A DNA stretch of 64,000 nt, from assembly GCA_028023455.1 (NCBI GenBank), contig JAQFVV010012398.1:9262682-9326681 (forward strand), given 5' to 3'. The notes beneath the pieces are model-generated. The model was not told the DNA's origin. It saw only the letters and a list, made by a program, of their open reading frames with translations, and did no database searches. Positions 23,066 through 38,500 of this stretch are shown here, in pieces (the first letter of the stretch is position 1; every line of letters starts with the position of its first letter). A program made the position numbers and the translations under genes. Source of the stretch: Epiperipatus broadwayi (taxonomy: Eukaryota; Onychophora; Udeonychophora; Euonychophora; Peripatidae).

Positions 23066-23565
23066 NNNNNNNNNNNNNNNNNNNNNNNNNNNNNNNNNNN
23101 NNNNNNNNNNNNNNNNNNNNNNNNNNNNNNNNNNNNNNNNNNNNNNNNNNNNNNNNNNNNNNNNNNNNNNNNNNNNNNNNNNNNNNNNNNNNNNNNNNNN
23201 NNNNNNNNNNNNNNNNNNNNNNNNNNNNNNNNNNNNNNNNNNNNNNNNNNNNNNNNNNNNNNNNNNNNNNNNNNNNNNNNNNNNNNNNNNNNNNNNNNNN
23301 NNNNNNNNNNNNNNNNNNNNNNNNNNNNNNNNNNNNNNNNNNNNNNNNNNNNNNNNNNNNNNNNNNNNNNNNNNNNNNNNNNNNNNNNNNNNNNNNNNNN
23401 NNNNNNNNNNNNNNNNNNNNNNNNNNNNNNNNNNNNNNNNNNNNNNNNNNNNNNNNNNNNNNNNNNNNNNNNNNNNNNNNNNNNNNNNNNNNNNNNNNNN
23501 NNNNNNNNNNNNNNNNNNNNNNNNNNNNNNNNNNNNNNNNNNNNNNNNNNNNNNNNNNNNNNNNN
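23066..23565. other. Assembly gap (500 N)
   Basis: Exactly 500 N, so probably a placeholder of unknown true size. Non-satellite DNA is on the left and satellite on the right, so the left boundary of the array lies inside it. Confidence 0.99.
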
Positions 23566-26500
23566 TATTTAGACAGAATTAGGTAAATTATACTGAACTG
23601 CAAATGTGAAAAGTATTCCAAATTTTCAATTTTTAAAAATTCGTAAACTGTATTGTATTTCCGAAAATAAAAATATGAACATGCTGGTATACAGAATATA
23701 TTTTTAATGAATTTTTTCCTTCGATTTTGTCATATTTCAGTAGAATTAGCTAATTATACTGAACTGTGTAAAATTGATAAAGTATTCAAATTCATCAATA
23801 TAGTAATGTACTTTCAAATACTTCAAGCCGTAAAACCCGCCAGAATACGCTGGTAAATAAAAATTAGTTATTTGAATGAATTTTTTTACTGGTTTTTGTC
23901 ATATTTAGGTAGAATTAGCTAAATTTGTACTGAAGTGCAATGTTAAAATATTCAAATTACCAATTTCTGCAAAAATTGTAACATATGCTTTATCATTAAA
24001 ATCATGCTATTTAATCATGCTGGTATACAGTAATATATTTTAATTAATTTTTTCATCAGATGATTTGTCATATTTTATAGAATTGGATAAATTATAATTG
24101 AACTGTAATGTTAAAGTATTCAAATCTCATCAATTTACAAAATATTTGTAAAATCAGGTCATTTCTAAGTTTAAACGCTATATGAAATATGCTGGTAAAC
24201 AGTACAATATATTTTTAATGAATTTTTCACTGATTTAGTCAGATTATGTAGAATTCAGCTAAATTATACTGAACTGTAATCGTTAGGATAATTAAATTCA
24301 TTAATTTCTAAAAAATTTGTAGATCCATATTATTGTATTTCCTAAGCTTGAAACCCAATTATGAAGATGGCTGGTATATAATAATAGGTATTTTAATGAA
24401 TTTTTTCACTGATTTACTACCATTTAGCATAACTAGCTTAAATATATTAATTAACTGCAATGTTAAAGTATTCAAACCATCAAATATCTCATGAAATTAT
24501 ATCATCTGGCTGTATTTCTTCAAACAAGTGATTGTAGTACAAGCTGAAATAGAATAGTAAATATACTGAATGAATTTTTTACTGATCTGTCATATTGTGT
24601 AGAACGATTACTATAGCTATATACTTGTAACTGCATAATGTTAAAGTATTTTCAAAAACTGATTTATCATCAAAAATTGTATCCTAGGAATTCAGCTTAA
24701 ACCACAAAATGAGCACAAGCAGGTACAATACATATTTAAATGAATCACACCACCGATTTTATTATTTATAGTAAATCAGTTAACATGATTAGAACCGAAT
24801 CCAGTATTCAAATTCATCAATTTTTAAAATCGTATCCTAGCTGATCTTCAGCCTAAACGCGCTAAAATAATATACATGCTGGTATACAGTAATACTACAT
24901 TTTAATTAAATTTTTTCGCTGATTTAATACACATTTGTAGGGTATAACTAATAAATAATAGTGAACTGCAATGTTAAAGTATCTAAATTACCCATCTATT
25001 TTTAGAAATTTGTAACCAGGCTTTAGTATTTCCAAGCTTAAAAACGTAGCTAGAACATGTTAATATGACAGTACATAATGTATAGTAATTAATTCTTTTT
25101 CAGTGATTTTGTCATATTTGTTCAGAGTTAGCTTAAATTACACTGAACTGCAACTATAAAGTAAAGAAATTAAATTAATTTTTAGAAATTGTAACACTAA
25201 TTGTATTCCCAAGGCGTCTTGATCCGCTAAGAAAACATGCGAAAAAAAGGCAACACTATACATTGGTGAAATCTAATTTTTTACTGGATTTAACAGATTT
25301 AGTAGAATTAGATGCAAATAATACTTGATCCGTAATGTTGAATGTATTCGAATTCATCAATTTCAAAAATTAGTAACCAAAAGCTTTATTTCCAAGCTTA
25401 AACCGCACTAATAATATATGTGCTGGTATACAGTACAGAGATTTATAATGAATTTTTTTCATCGATTTAATACCATATTTAGGTACAAAGAAGCTAAATT
25501 ATACCGAATCGGTAATGTTAGATGTATTCAAATTCATCAACTTTTAGAAATTTGTAATCCTAGATGTATTTCTAAGTTTAAATCGCGCTTTATAAACATG
25601 TCTGTAGTAAATAATGGTCATATTTTCTTAATGAATTTTTTCATTGATTTTATTACATTTTCGGTAGAATTAGTTAAATATATAACTGAACTGCAATAGA
25701 TAGAAGCAGGTTCAAATTCTATCAATTTCGTGTAGAAATTTGTAACTCAACCGTAGCTTCCAACCTTAAATCAAGTGTGAACCTGATGAAATAAGTAATA
25801 TATTTTTGAATGAATTTTTTCAATGATTTTGTCATATTTGTGATAGAATTAGATAAATTACAACTGAACCGCAATGTTAAAGTATCTCAAATCCATCAAT
25901 TTTTAGAAATTTGTAACCAGGCTGTATTTCCGAGCTTGAAAACCCTGCTAGGCAAGAATACGTGGTATACAGTAATATATTTTAATGAATATTTTTCACT
26001 CGATATCTGTCACATTTAGTAGAATTAGCTAAATTATACCGAACTGAACAATGACATTAAGTATTCAAAATCAATTAATATGTAGAAATGTGTAATTATG
26101 GCTATATTTTTAAGCTTAAAAACCAAGTATTAACATATTCTGGTGTACAGTACTATATTTTAATTGAATTTTTTATCTATTTTGTTTCATATTTAGGCAG
26201 AATTAGCTAAATTATATTGAACTGCACAAGTTGCAGTTATTCAACTACTTCAAATTTCTAAAAATTTGTAACTAGGCTGTATTTCCAAGCTTAAACTGTG
26301 CTATGACTCATGCTGGTATTACAATATATTTTTAATGAATTTTTCTCAATTGATTTCGTCATATTTAGTAAAATAAGATAAATTATACCGAATTGCGCTG
26401 TTAAAGTATTCAATTTTCAATCTCAAAATTTTGAAATCGAAATGTATTTTCTAAGCTTAAATCGTTTATGAATTTATAGTATAATAGTATTTATTTTAAT

Positions 26501-29500
26501 GAATTTTCAGTTCGATTTTGTTTGGCATTTAGGTAGAATTAGGTTAAAATTATACTGAACTGTAACTAAAAGTATTCAATCATTTGTCTTTTTAAAAATT
26601 TAGAATCAGGCTAGATTCCAAGCTAAAACGCGCCAGAATGATGCTGGTATACAGAAATATATTTTTAATTGAATGCTTACTGATTTATTTTATTTTGGCA
26701 GAATTCAGTTGGAATTATACTGAACCGTAATGTTAAAGTTATTTTAATTCACCAATATATTTATGAATTTATCATTTACGGTGGAAACCGGTATTTCAAA
26801 CCCAAACAAGCTTTTGAATATGCTGGTTGTATAAAACTATACTTTTTAAATTTGATGCTATTTATTCCATGATAGTAAATTACCTAAATTATACTGAACT
26901 GCAATGTTGTGTTGTTATCTAAAACTGATTTTGTCATATTTAGTAGAATTAGTTGAATATAATAACTGAAAATAAAGTAGAGTCTAATTTCATCACTTTT
27001 AAAAATTTAAACTTGGTGTCAAATTTCAAGTTTTCTAAACTTCGGTAAAAATAAGAATGCTTGGTATATAAAAAAATATATTTTTGGCGATTTTTTTAAT
27101 AATTTTGTCATATTTAGGTAGAATTGTATTTAATTATAGTGAATTGTAAATGTTGTGTTATCTAAATTCATCCAGTTTAAAATTTGTAACCAGGCTGTAT
27201 TTGAGCTAAAAACGCATTATATGAACATGTTGGTATACAGTAATATATTTGAATGAATTTTTCCTTGATTTTGTTATATTTCAGTAATTAGCTTTAATTA
27301 TAATTTTATCCATAATGATAAAAGAATTCAAATTATCAATATTTAGGAATGTAATTTTAATGGTATTTCTCTGAAGAAAACTGCTAAGAACAAGCTTGGT
27401 GTAAGAAAAATTATTTTAACTAAATTGGTTTTATTATATTTATGTGTAAAATTTAGCTGTAATTATCACTGAATCGTAATAAACTTAAAGTATTCACATC
27501 AATTTTAGAAATTGTAAATCTATTGGATTTCCAAGTTAAAATGCAAGTAAGAACATATGGTGGGTATACAGTAAATATATTTTAATTAATTATCTTAATC
27601 AGATTTTATCATCATATCAGTAAAAATTAGCCAAATCACACTGAACTGTCAATAAAGGTAGCGTATTCAAATTCATCAATTTTTAGAAATGTGTAACCAT
27701 ATGCAATGTATCGAGTTTGGAAATACGCGCTATTGAACATACGCTAGGTTGCTGTACATATTTTAATGAATTTTTTCAATTGATTTAGTCATATCTTCAG
27801 TAAATTAGCTTTAATTATACTTGAACTACAATGATAAAGTATTCAAATTCCATCAATAGTTAGAATGTGGAATCTAATTTACTTCCTAGCTTAAAACCAT
27901 AACAGATCCAGTATTACATAATATATTTTTAATGAAATTTTTACTTGGTTGCTAATTATATTTAGGTAGAAATTAGTTAAATTATACTTGAACTCATACT
28001 AGTTAAAGCATTCAAATCATCAATTTTAAAATTTAGTAACCATGGCTGTATTTCCAAGCTTAAAACACGCTATAAGATACGTGGTATATAGTATTATATT
28101 TTAATGAATTTTTTCACTGATTTTCTCATATTTGGTAGATTAGAATTTAATATATAACTGAATCAATGTTAAAGTATTCAATTCATCAATTTTTGAAATG
28201 TAAATCAGCTGTATTTAAGCTTAAACAATGCTATAATGAATATGCTAGAATATAAGTATACATTTTTAATTAACTTTTTCACTTGCTTTATCATTTAGGT
28301 AGAATTAGCTAAATTATACTGAACTCAAATGTTAAAGTATTCAAATCATCTAATATTTAGCTCAACTAGGCTGTATTCTTTGTTTAAAACGTTATGAACA
28401 TGTTGGTATACAGTATTATATTTTAATTAATTTTTCACTTGATTTTATCATATTTAGGTAGAATTAGCTAAATTATATTGAACTGCAATGTTAGAGTATT
28501 CAAATTCATCAATTTAGAAATTTGTAATCTAGCGTTGCATTTCTAAGCTTTAAAACTGCTAAGCATATGATAATACAGTATATATATTTTTAATGAATTT
28601 TTTCACTGATTTAATCATATTAGGTAGAATTAGCTTAATTATACTGAACTCTAATGTTAAAGTATTTAAATTCATCAATTTTAGAAATTTGTAACCAGGT
28701 TGGATGTATCTAAGCTTAAAACGCGCTAAGATTATATAGTATAGTATAATATATTTTATAATGAATTTTTCCTGATTTTGTCATATTTCAGTAGAATTAG
28801 TTTAATTATACTTGAACTGCAATGTTAAAGTATTCAAATTCATCAATATTTAGGAATGTGTAATTTGGCTGTATTTCCAAGCTTAAAACCCGCTAAGACC
28901 ATGCTGGTGTACAGTACTATATTTTGAATGAATTTTTTTACTGGTTTTGTCATATTTAGGTAAAATTAGCTAAATTATACTGAACTGCAATGTTAAAGTA
29001 TTCAAATTCATCAATTTTTAAAAATTTGTAACCAGGCTTCATTTCCAAGCTTAAAACGCGCTATGAACATGCTGGTATATAGTAATATATTTTTAATGAA
29101 TTTTTTCACTGATTTGGTCAAATTTCGATAGAATTAGCTAAATTATACTGAACTGCAATGTTAAAGTATTCAAATTCATCAATTTTTAAAAATTTGTAAC
29201 CAGGCTGTATTTCCAAGCTTAAAACGCGCTATGAACATGTTGGTATACAGTAATATATTTTTAATGAATTTTTTCACTGATTTTGTCATATTTCGGTAGA
29301 ATTAGCTAAATTATACTGAACTGCAATGTTAAAGTATTTAAATTCATCAATTTTTTTGAATTTGTAACCTAGGCTTCATTTCCAAGCTTAAAACGCGCTA
29401 TGAACATGCTGGTATACAGTAATATATTTTAATGAATTTTTTCACTGATTTTGTCATATTTCGGTAGAATTAGCTAAATTATACTGAACTGCAATGTTAA

Positions 29501-32500
29501 AGTATTCAAATTCATCAATTTTTAGGAATTTGTAATTTGGCTGTATTTCCAAGCTTAAAACCCGCTAAGAACATTATATTCAGTAATATATATTTAAATG
29601 AATTTTTTCACTGATTTTGTCATATTTAGGTAAAATTAGCTAAATTATACTGAACTGTAATGTTAAAGTATTCAAATTCATCAATTTTTAGAAATTGTAA
29701 TCAGCTATATTCTAAGCTTAAAGTGCGCATATGAATATGTTGGTAAATAAATTATATTTTTAATGAATTTTTCACTGATTTATCATATTCTAGGTAGAAT
29801 TAGCTAAATTATACTGAACTTCAATGATAAAGTATTCAAATCATCAATTTTTAAAATTTGTAAACTAAGCTGTATTTCTAAGTACTTAAAACCTAGCTAT
29901 GAAACATGCTGTACATAGTAACATATTGTTAATGAATTTTTCACTGATTTTGCTGGTCATTGGTAGAATTAGCTAAATCGATAGATGAACTGGTAATGAT
30001 AAAGTATGTCAAATTCATCAAATCTTCAAATTATTACTAAAGTAATTTCAACCAAACTTGTCGAATATGCTGGGTATACAAGAATCATACTTTAAGGAAT
30101 CAATGGTCTAGTCGCTTGGGTGATTTATCAAATGATTTTAAAGTATTCAAAACTGATTATTGCTATTTAGGTAGAATTAGCTAAACTATACCGAATTGGA
30201 ATGTTAAAGAATCAAATTCATCAATTTCTAGAAATTTGTAACTCCAGGTTGGATTTCAAAGGGTGCTAAACATGCGCTATGAACATGTTAGTTGTGAATA
30301 CATTTTTAATGGAATTTTTCATCGATTTGCCATATTTAGGTAGAATTGATGCAATTATACTGAACTGCAAATGTTAAAGGTATTCAAATTCATCAAGATT
30401 TTTATAAATTTGTCAATCAGATTAATCTTCCAAAGGTTAAAAAGTCAGCTGGCATGTGGTATAAGGGACTATATATTAATGAATTTTTTCAATGATTTTA
30501 TCGCGTTAGCTTCAGTAGAATTAGACTGTTAGAAATTATACTGAACTGCAATGATAAAGTATTCAAATCCATTAATTTTTAGAATGTGTAATGCAGGTTT
30601 CCTAAGTTAAAATAACGCTAAAATGATGCTACTAAAACAGTATAATATGTTCTATTTTGATGAATGCGCATTGTTTTGCTCATAGTTCTAGTGTAGAATT
30701 AGCTAAATTATACTGAACTGTATTAATAGTATTCACTACCAATTTCTAAAAATTTGAAAATTGCTATCATTTAAGCTTAAACTACTTCAGAACTATCGCT
30801 GGTGATACAGGTAATATATTTTTAAATAATTCATTACTGATTTACTTCATATTTATGTAGAATTATAACTATACTGATCCTGTAATGATAAAGTATTCAA
30901 ATCATCAATCATTTAGAACATAATTGTAGCTATAATACGATCCGAGCTTAAAATGCACAAGCAGAATTAGCGTTGTATATAAAGTACTAATATATTTCTG
31001 CACAATTTTTTTACTGGTTTGTCACTGAAATTGGTAGCTTTACTATAATGGGAATCATAATGCAATGCAAATGATACGTGCATTCAAATTCATCAATTTT
31101 AGAAATTTGTAATTGTAGTTGTATTTCCGAGCTTGAACGCACTATGAACATGTTGGTGTATACAATAGTAACACTATCTTTACTGAATTTTTCCCTGATT
31201 TTGTCACATTTTGTAGAATTAGCTACTATACTTGAACGTGCAATGAGAAGTATTCAAATTCGCACATCAATTTTCAGAAATAGAAGCCAGGCCATGTTTA
31301 GCAAGTTTAAACCTGAAAGTCAGAACTATACAAGTTGTCAAGAACATACAGTATAACATTTTAAATGAATTTTTACTTTGGTTTTATCATATTTTAGTAA
31401 ATGAGCTAAATTATACCGGAACTGCAATGTTAGTATATTCAAATTCATCCAACTTTCAAAAATTTGGTAACTCAGGCTGTATTTCGAAAACATAAACGCC
31501 AAGAACAGGCGTTTATATGCTTATGCAGCAATACAGTGTTGTTAACAGAATTTTTTCACTTGATTTTGTCATGATATTCTGGGCAATTACTTAATTATAA
31601 TGAACTGCAATGATAAAAGTTATTCATAAATTTCATCAATTATACTTGAATTATAATCATATATTGTGGTTTCAACCTTCTTAAAACGAGTTTGAACCCA
31701 TGATGCGTTATTAGGTATATTTTGAGAATTGTTTTCTGATTTTTGTCATATTAGACAGAATTAGGTAAATGATATGAACTGCAATGTGTAAGTATTCAGT
31801 TCCTTTTCAATTTTTGAAATTGTAATCAGCTGCATTTTCCAGCTAAACGCCCATAGTATGCTTGTATATATAGCTGTATTTTTAATAATGCCTCGATGGT
31901 CATAGCTTTGTAATTATCAATTATAATTGAACTATATTTGATGTATCTGCACCATCAATGAATGTAATTTGGCTGTATTTCAAGCTAAAACCTACAAGAA
32001 CATAAATAGAAACAACGTGATATTTTAATTAATTTCATCATTAATAGTATTTAGGTGAATTAGATAAATTGCAAATTGAACTGTGAATACTAGTATTCAA
32101 ATCATCACTTTCAGCGCAAAATTGTAACCAGGCTGTATCGGGCTGAAACCACAGCTAAGGAACATGTATGTAATATATTTTAATGATTTTTCCCGTGATT
32201 TATCAGTATTTGCAGAATAGCTAATTATCGAACTGCAAATGATACATCAATCTCATCACAATTTTATAAAATTGAACTATATTATCAAGCCAAATCCCAA
32301 GGCAAGGAAGGCTAAGTGAAACATGCTATGCTCTAATTCTTCATGACTTGTCATATTTCGGTAGAATTAGCTAATATACTATCCTCGTAATGCTACATTC
32401 AACCACAAAGCTTAAACAACCAGGTTGGCCCAAGCTGAAATATCATATGAATGTTATAAAGCATATTTTATAATTAATTAATTCACTGATTTTGCACCAC

Positions 32501-35500
32501 AGAGTAAATGATAACACAATGAACCATATTGTTAAAGAGTTCAAATTTTCATCAAAAATTTGCAACCTGAGGTTTGGGGCTTTAAAGCCAATAACGCCAA
32601 GAATATAGTGAAATTATATTTAGTATTTTAATTAATCTCTTCACTGATTTTATTATTTAGTAGAATCAGCTAAACGAGTACGAATCCACAAACAAAGTGA
32701 TTCAAAATTCATCACCCTCTAAAAATTCAATCTTATTATTTCCAAGTTAAAATCAAAAAGCAATATTGATGCTTGTATATATAACAGTATTTTAATGAAT
32801 TTTTTCATCAGATTTTAATCACATTTTATAGAATTAGCCAAATTTATAATGAACTGCAATGTTAAAGTTACGTAGCATCCATCAAAATATTATATGAATT
32901 TGTCACTCGTCGTATTTCAAATCTAAAACGTTTTCAGAATATGCTGTGTATATTTATACTTTAAATGAATTTTTTTGTATTGTTTTTATCATATTAGGTA
33001 ACTATTCAAATAATTTGAACTGCAATAAAAGCATTAAAACCGATTTGTTTGTGTGATGAAAGTGGTGAATTAGTCGCACCATACTGAATCGCAATGTTAG
33101 TATTCAATTTCACCACTTTGAAAAATTAAAAATCAGGCTGGCTTCAAGTCAACCTTAACATGCTTGTATAAATAATATATTTTAATAATTTTTTATCAGA
33201 TTTAATACAATTTAGTATAATTAAATAATGGTGAACTGCGCTGTTAAAGTATTCATCATCCATTTAGAATCTGAAAATCTCAGGCTTGTATTTCGAGCTT
33301 TAAAACGCGCTTATGGAAATTGATGTTTGCATTTAGTAATATATTTTTACCAATTTTTTCCCCTGATTTATTATATTCAAGAATTACATTTATCATATCG
33401 AACTGCAATGACAGAAATCAAATTCATCAATATTTGTGGTTCGTAATTTGGGTCATTTCAGTTTAAAACCAGTTTAAGAATATTAAAGCAAAAATGTTAA
33501 ACAATCTCTTTGTCAATGCTGTCACATTTATGTAATGAGGTCAATTCATATCGAACTGCAATGTTGTGCTATTCAAACTAATTGATTTTCATACTGTAAA
33601 CCAGGCTGTATTTCCGCATTTGAAACCATAAAGCAACATGAACATGCTACAGCAACATATTTTTACTTGAACGATTAATTGATTTTATCATATTTAGATA
33701 AATTGTTGCAACTAGTACTTGAATCTGTAGTGTTGAAGTTATTCAAATCCACTCTAATTTTAGAAATTTGTAATCAGGTCATTTATCGTTAAAAACGCGC
33801 ATACAACGATGCTAAAAGCGTTAAATAGATGATATTTTTAATAATCTTTACCTGATTTCAACAAGTATTTGTAGAATTAATTCAATCATAACTGAACTTG
33901 CAAAAGTAAGAAGTATTCAAATCATTACACTTAATGCAACTTGGGTTAACCCACGACTTCCAAGTTTTTAAACCCGCCAATGTAAACATATGGTAAACAT
34001 ATATATTTTTAATGAATTTTTCCTCTGATTTGTCGTAATTTAGGTAAAGTTAGCTAAATTATATTTGAACTGCAATGTTAAAGTATTCAAATTCTATTAA
34101 TTTTTAAAAATGTGCAACCAGGCTTATATTTCCAAGCTTAAAACTGCCATGAATAACATGCTTGGTATTACAGTAATTACATTTTTAATGAATTTTTTCA
34201 CATGCTTTTTTTGTCATACCTAGGGTAGAATTAGCTATAATTATAGTGAACCTAGAAATGTTGAAGTATTCAAATTCATCAATATTTAGAATTGTAAATC
34301 AGGTGCTATTTCCGAGCTTTAAACGCGCTTATGTAATCACGCTGGTGTACAGTACAGGTTTGGACTGAATTTTCCATGATTTGCCTATATTTAGTGTGAA
34401 TTAGCTAAATGGTAATGAACTGCAATGATAAGGAATTCAAAATTAATCAATTTTTAAAAATTGTAACCAGAATGTATTTCTTCAAAGCTTAAAACCCGCA
34501 TAAGAACATGTAATACGGTACTATATGTTGTAATGAATTTTTAATTAAATCTGTTTCTAAGACTTAACATAGGTAAAACTGGATAGAATTATACTGAACT
34601 GCAATGTTAAAGTGATCTCAAATCCTTCAATTAATCTGAAAATAGTAACTAGAGCTGTAGCTTCAGCTTTAAACCGCGCTATAATATTTAGTATGTAATA
34701 TACTTTGAATAAATTAATTCACTGATTTATGTCATATTTTTGGTAGAATTAGCTCAACTTATTTTAATCAACCTGAAAATGCTGATTGAAAGTATTCAAA
34801 TTCACTCAATTTTACGAATTTAGAATCATCCCAGGCCATTTCCAAAGTTTAAAATCGAGTTTATGAACCTGCAGGCTAGTACAGTAGTAATATTTGATGG
34901 TAATGATTTCACTTTGATGCTTTTATCATATTTAGGAACAATTAGGTCAGTTATACTGAACTTCCGTAATGCGAGATTCAAATCCAATAATAATTTTTTA
35001 AAAATTGTAAACCATGGCTTGTCGTTTCCATCAGCCGTAAACACGCTAATGAGCATGCTGCATCAGTAAACAGAGTTATTTAATAAATTTGCTCCCTGAT
35101 TCGTCATGATTAAGTAGAATTACTCAATTATAGTAATCCAGTTATAAAGTTACCAAATTCACTTCAATATTTAGAACTTTGTAACCTGGCAATACTTCCA
35201 AGCTTAAAACCCGCTATAAATATGCAACTTGCAGTAATATCATATTTCAATTAATTTTTATCATTGATTTAGCCGTATTAAGGTAAAATTAGCGAAATTT
35301 ATAATTGAACCCGCAACGCTAGGGATTCAAATCTACTAATCTGCAAAAATTTGTAACCAGGCTGTATTTCCAAGCTTAAACCGCGCTGGTAAATATCGCT
35401 AAAGGCATTACAGATTTTTAATTTTAATTTTTTAACGACTTTGGCCACATTTAGTAGTAGTTAGCTGCAATTCATAAATGAACTGCAATGTTAGAAGTAT

Positions 35501-38500
35501 TCAAATTAATCAATTCTTAGAGAATTGTAACTCAGGCTTGTATTTCCTGAGTTCTAAAAACGCGCTAAAGAAGATATGCTAGTATATAAATATACTTTAA
35601 TGGAATTCTTCTACTGAGCTTGTCATATATCTGTAGAATTAGCTTTATCGATACTGAATCAGAAATGATAGAGAGTTATCTAAATCATCTGATTATTTAG
35701 GGAATTTGCGTAATTTGGCTGTCGTCTAAGCTTAAAACCTTGCCAATACCACATTGGTGAAGAAAGTACTATATTTTCAATGAATTTGCACTATTTTAAT
35801 AATATTTAGGTAGAATTTATCGAATTACACTGAATCAAATTACTAAGCAGTGATGTCTAAATTCATCACGTTTTCAGAAATTTGATGGGTAACTATTGTA
35901 TTTCAAAGCTTAAAACGCGCTATGAACTATGTTGGTAAATAGTAATGATATTTTAATGAATTTTTAATTGATTTTTATATTTGGTAAATTAGCTAAATTA
36001 TATTGAACTGTAATGTTAAAGTATTCAAATTCATCAATTTTGAAAATTTGTAAACTGGTCGCTTTATTTCAAGCTTAAAAACAGCATGGCAACTATGTTG
36101 GTATACAGTAATATATTTTAATGAATTTTTTCACTGATTTTATCATATTTAGGTTGAATTAGCTTAATTATAGTGAACTGCAATGTTAAAGTATTCAAAT
36201 TCATCAATTTTTAGAAATTTGTAACCAGGCTGTACATCCGAGCTTAAAACGCGCTATGAACATGCTGGTATACAGTAATATATTTTTAATGAATTTTTCC
36301 GTGATTTCGTCATATTTCGGTAGAATTAGCTTAATTATACTGAATCTGCAAATGATAAATATCTCAAATCATCAATTTTTAGGAATGTGTAATTTAGCTG
36401 TCATTTTTAAGCTTAAAACTCGCTAAGAACATACTGGTACAGTACTATAATTTTGAATGAATTTTTTACTGATTATGCCATATTGGTAGAATTAGCTCAA
36501 TTATATACTGAACTGCAATGTTAAAGTATTCAAATCATCAATTTCTAAAGTTCTGTAAATTAGGCTCGTACTTCAAGCTTAAAACTAGCTATGAACATTG
36601 CTGGTATACAGTAATCATATTTTTAATGAATTTTTTTACTGATTTTGTCATATTTAGGTACAGAATTAGCTTAATTATATTTGAACTGCAATGTTAAAGT
36701 ATCAAATTCATCAATTTTTAGAAATTTGTAACCTGGCTGTATTTCCGAGTTTAAACACGCTATGAACATGTTGGTAAACATGTAATATATTTTTAATGAA
36801 TTTTTCACTGATTTTGTCATATTTCAGATAGAATTAGCTAATTATACTGAACTGCAATATAAAGTATTCAAATTCATCAATTTTAAAATTGTAACCAGGC
36901 TGTATTTCCTAAGCTTAAACACGCATATGAACATGCTGGTATACAGTAATATATTTTTAATGAATTTTTTCACGGATTTTATCATATTCGGTGGAATTAG
37001 ATAAATTATACTGAACTATAATGTTAAAGTATTCAAAGTCATAAAGTTTTAGAAATTTGTAAACAGCTATATTTCCAAGCCTAAACACGCAAGACCATGA
37101 ACATGGTAAAAATAATATATTTGTAATGAATTAATTCAATGGATTTCATCATTATTTAGGTAAAATTAGATAAATTTATACTGAACTGCAATGTTAAAGC
37201 ATTTAAATCTCCTTCAACTTTCAAAAATTTAGAATCATGTATGTTTCTGCTTAACACACGCTATGAACATGGTATAAACAAGTAATATTTTTAATGAATT
37301 TTTTCACTGATTTAATCATATTTAGTTAGAATTAGCTAAATGTATACTGAACTTCGAGTTAAAGTATTCAAATCCATCAATTTTTAAAATTTGTAACCCA
37401 GACTGTATTTCCAAGCTTAAAAGCGCTATGAACATGCTATATAGCAGAATATATTTTTAATGAATTTTTTCACTGATTTTGTCATATTTTGGTAGAATTA
37501 GCTAAATTATACTGAACTGCAATGTTAAAGTATTTAAATTCATCAAATATTATGAATTTGTCATCCAGTCTGTATTCAAAACCTTAAAACAAGAGGCAAT
37601 TCGAATATACTGTGTATAATACTAGTAAACGCTAAATGAATTTATTACTGATGTTTGTCATATTTAGGTAGAATTATCTAAATTATACTGAACTGCAATG
37701 TTAAAGTATTCAAAACTGATTTTGTCATATTTAGGTAGAATTAGCTAAATTATACTGAACTAAAATGTTAAAGTATTCAATTTCATCGATCAGAAAATTT
37801 GTAACCAGGCTAAAGTCTTCAAGCTAAAACGCGCTATGAACACATGCTGGTAATACAGTATATATTTTCAATGAATTTTTTTACTGATTTTGTCATATTT
37901 AGGTAGAATTAAAGCAATTACAGTAACTGCAATGTTAAAGTATTCAAATCCATCCATTTTAGAAATGTGTAACCAGCTGTATTCCGAGCTTGAAACGCGC
38001 TATGAACATGCTGGTATACAGTAATATATTTCCTTAATGAATTTTTCCCTGATTTTTTGTATATCAGTAGAATATAGCTAAGTGCCACTGAACTGCAATG
38101 ATAAAGATTCAAATTCATTCAATATTTAGGAATGTGAATTTGGCTGTATTTCCAAGCTTAAAACCGGCTAAGAACATGCTGGTGTACAGTACTATATTGT
38201 GAATGAATTTTTTTACTGGTTTTGTCATATTTAGGTAGAATTAGCTAAATTATACTGAACTTCAAATTCATCACATTTCAAAAATTGTAACCAGGCTGTA
38301 TTTCCAAAGCTTAAACCACGCTATGAACATGCTGGTATACAGTAATATATTTTTAATAATTTATTTACTTGATTTTGTCATATTTTCATGGTAAAATCAG
38401 ATAAATTATACTGAACTCCAATGTTAAAGTATTCAAATTCATCAATTTTAATGTAAATTCAGGCTGTATTTCCGAAGCTTAAAGCGCTTGAGAACATGCT

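Noticed and set aside
22980-23621. 213-codon minus-strand and 181-codon plus-strand frames over the gap
   Set aside because: They are open only because N was translated as unknown; the real bases at both ends are non-coding or satellite.
25418-31356. Open frames of 69-93 codons inside the satellite
   Set aside because: They follow monomer phase, have no domain and vanish in neighbouring monomers.
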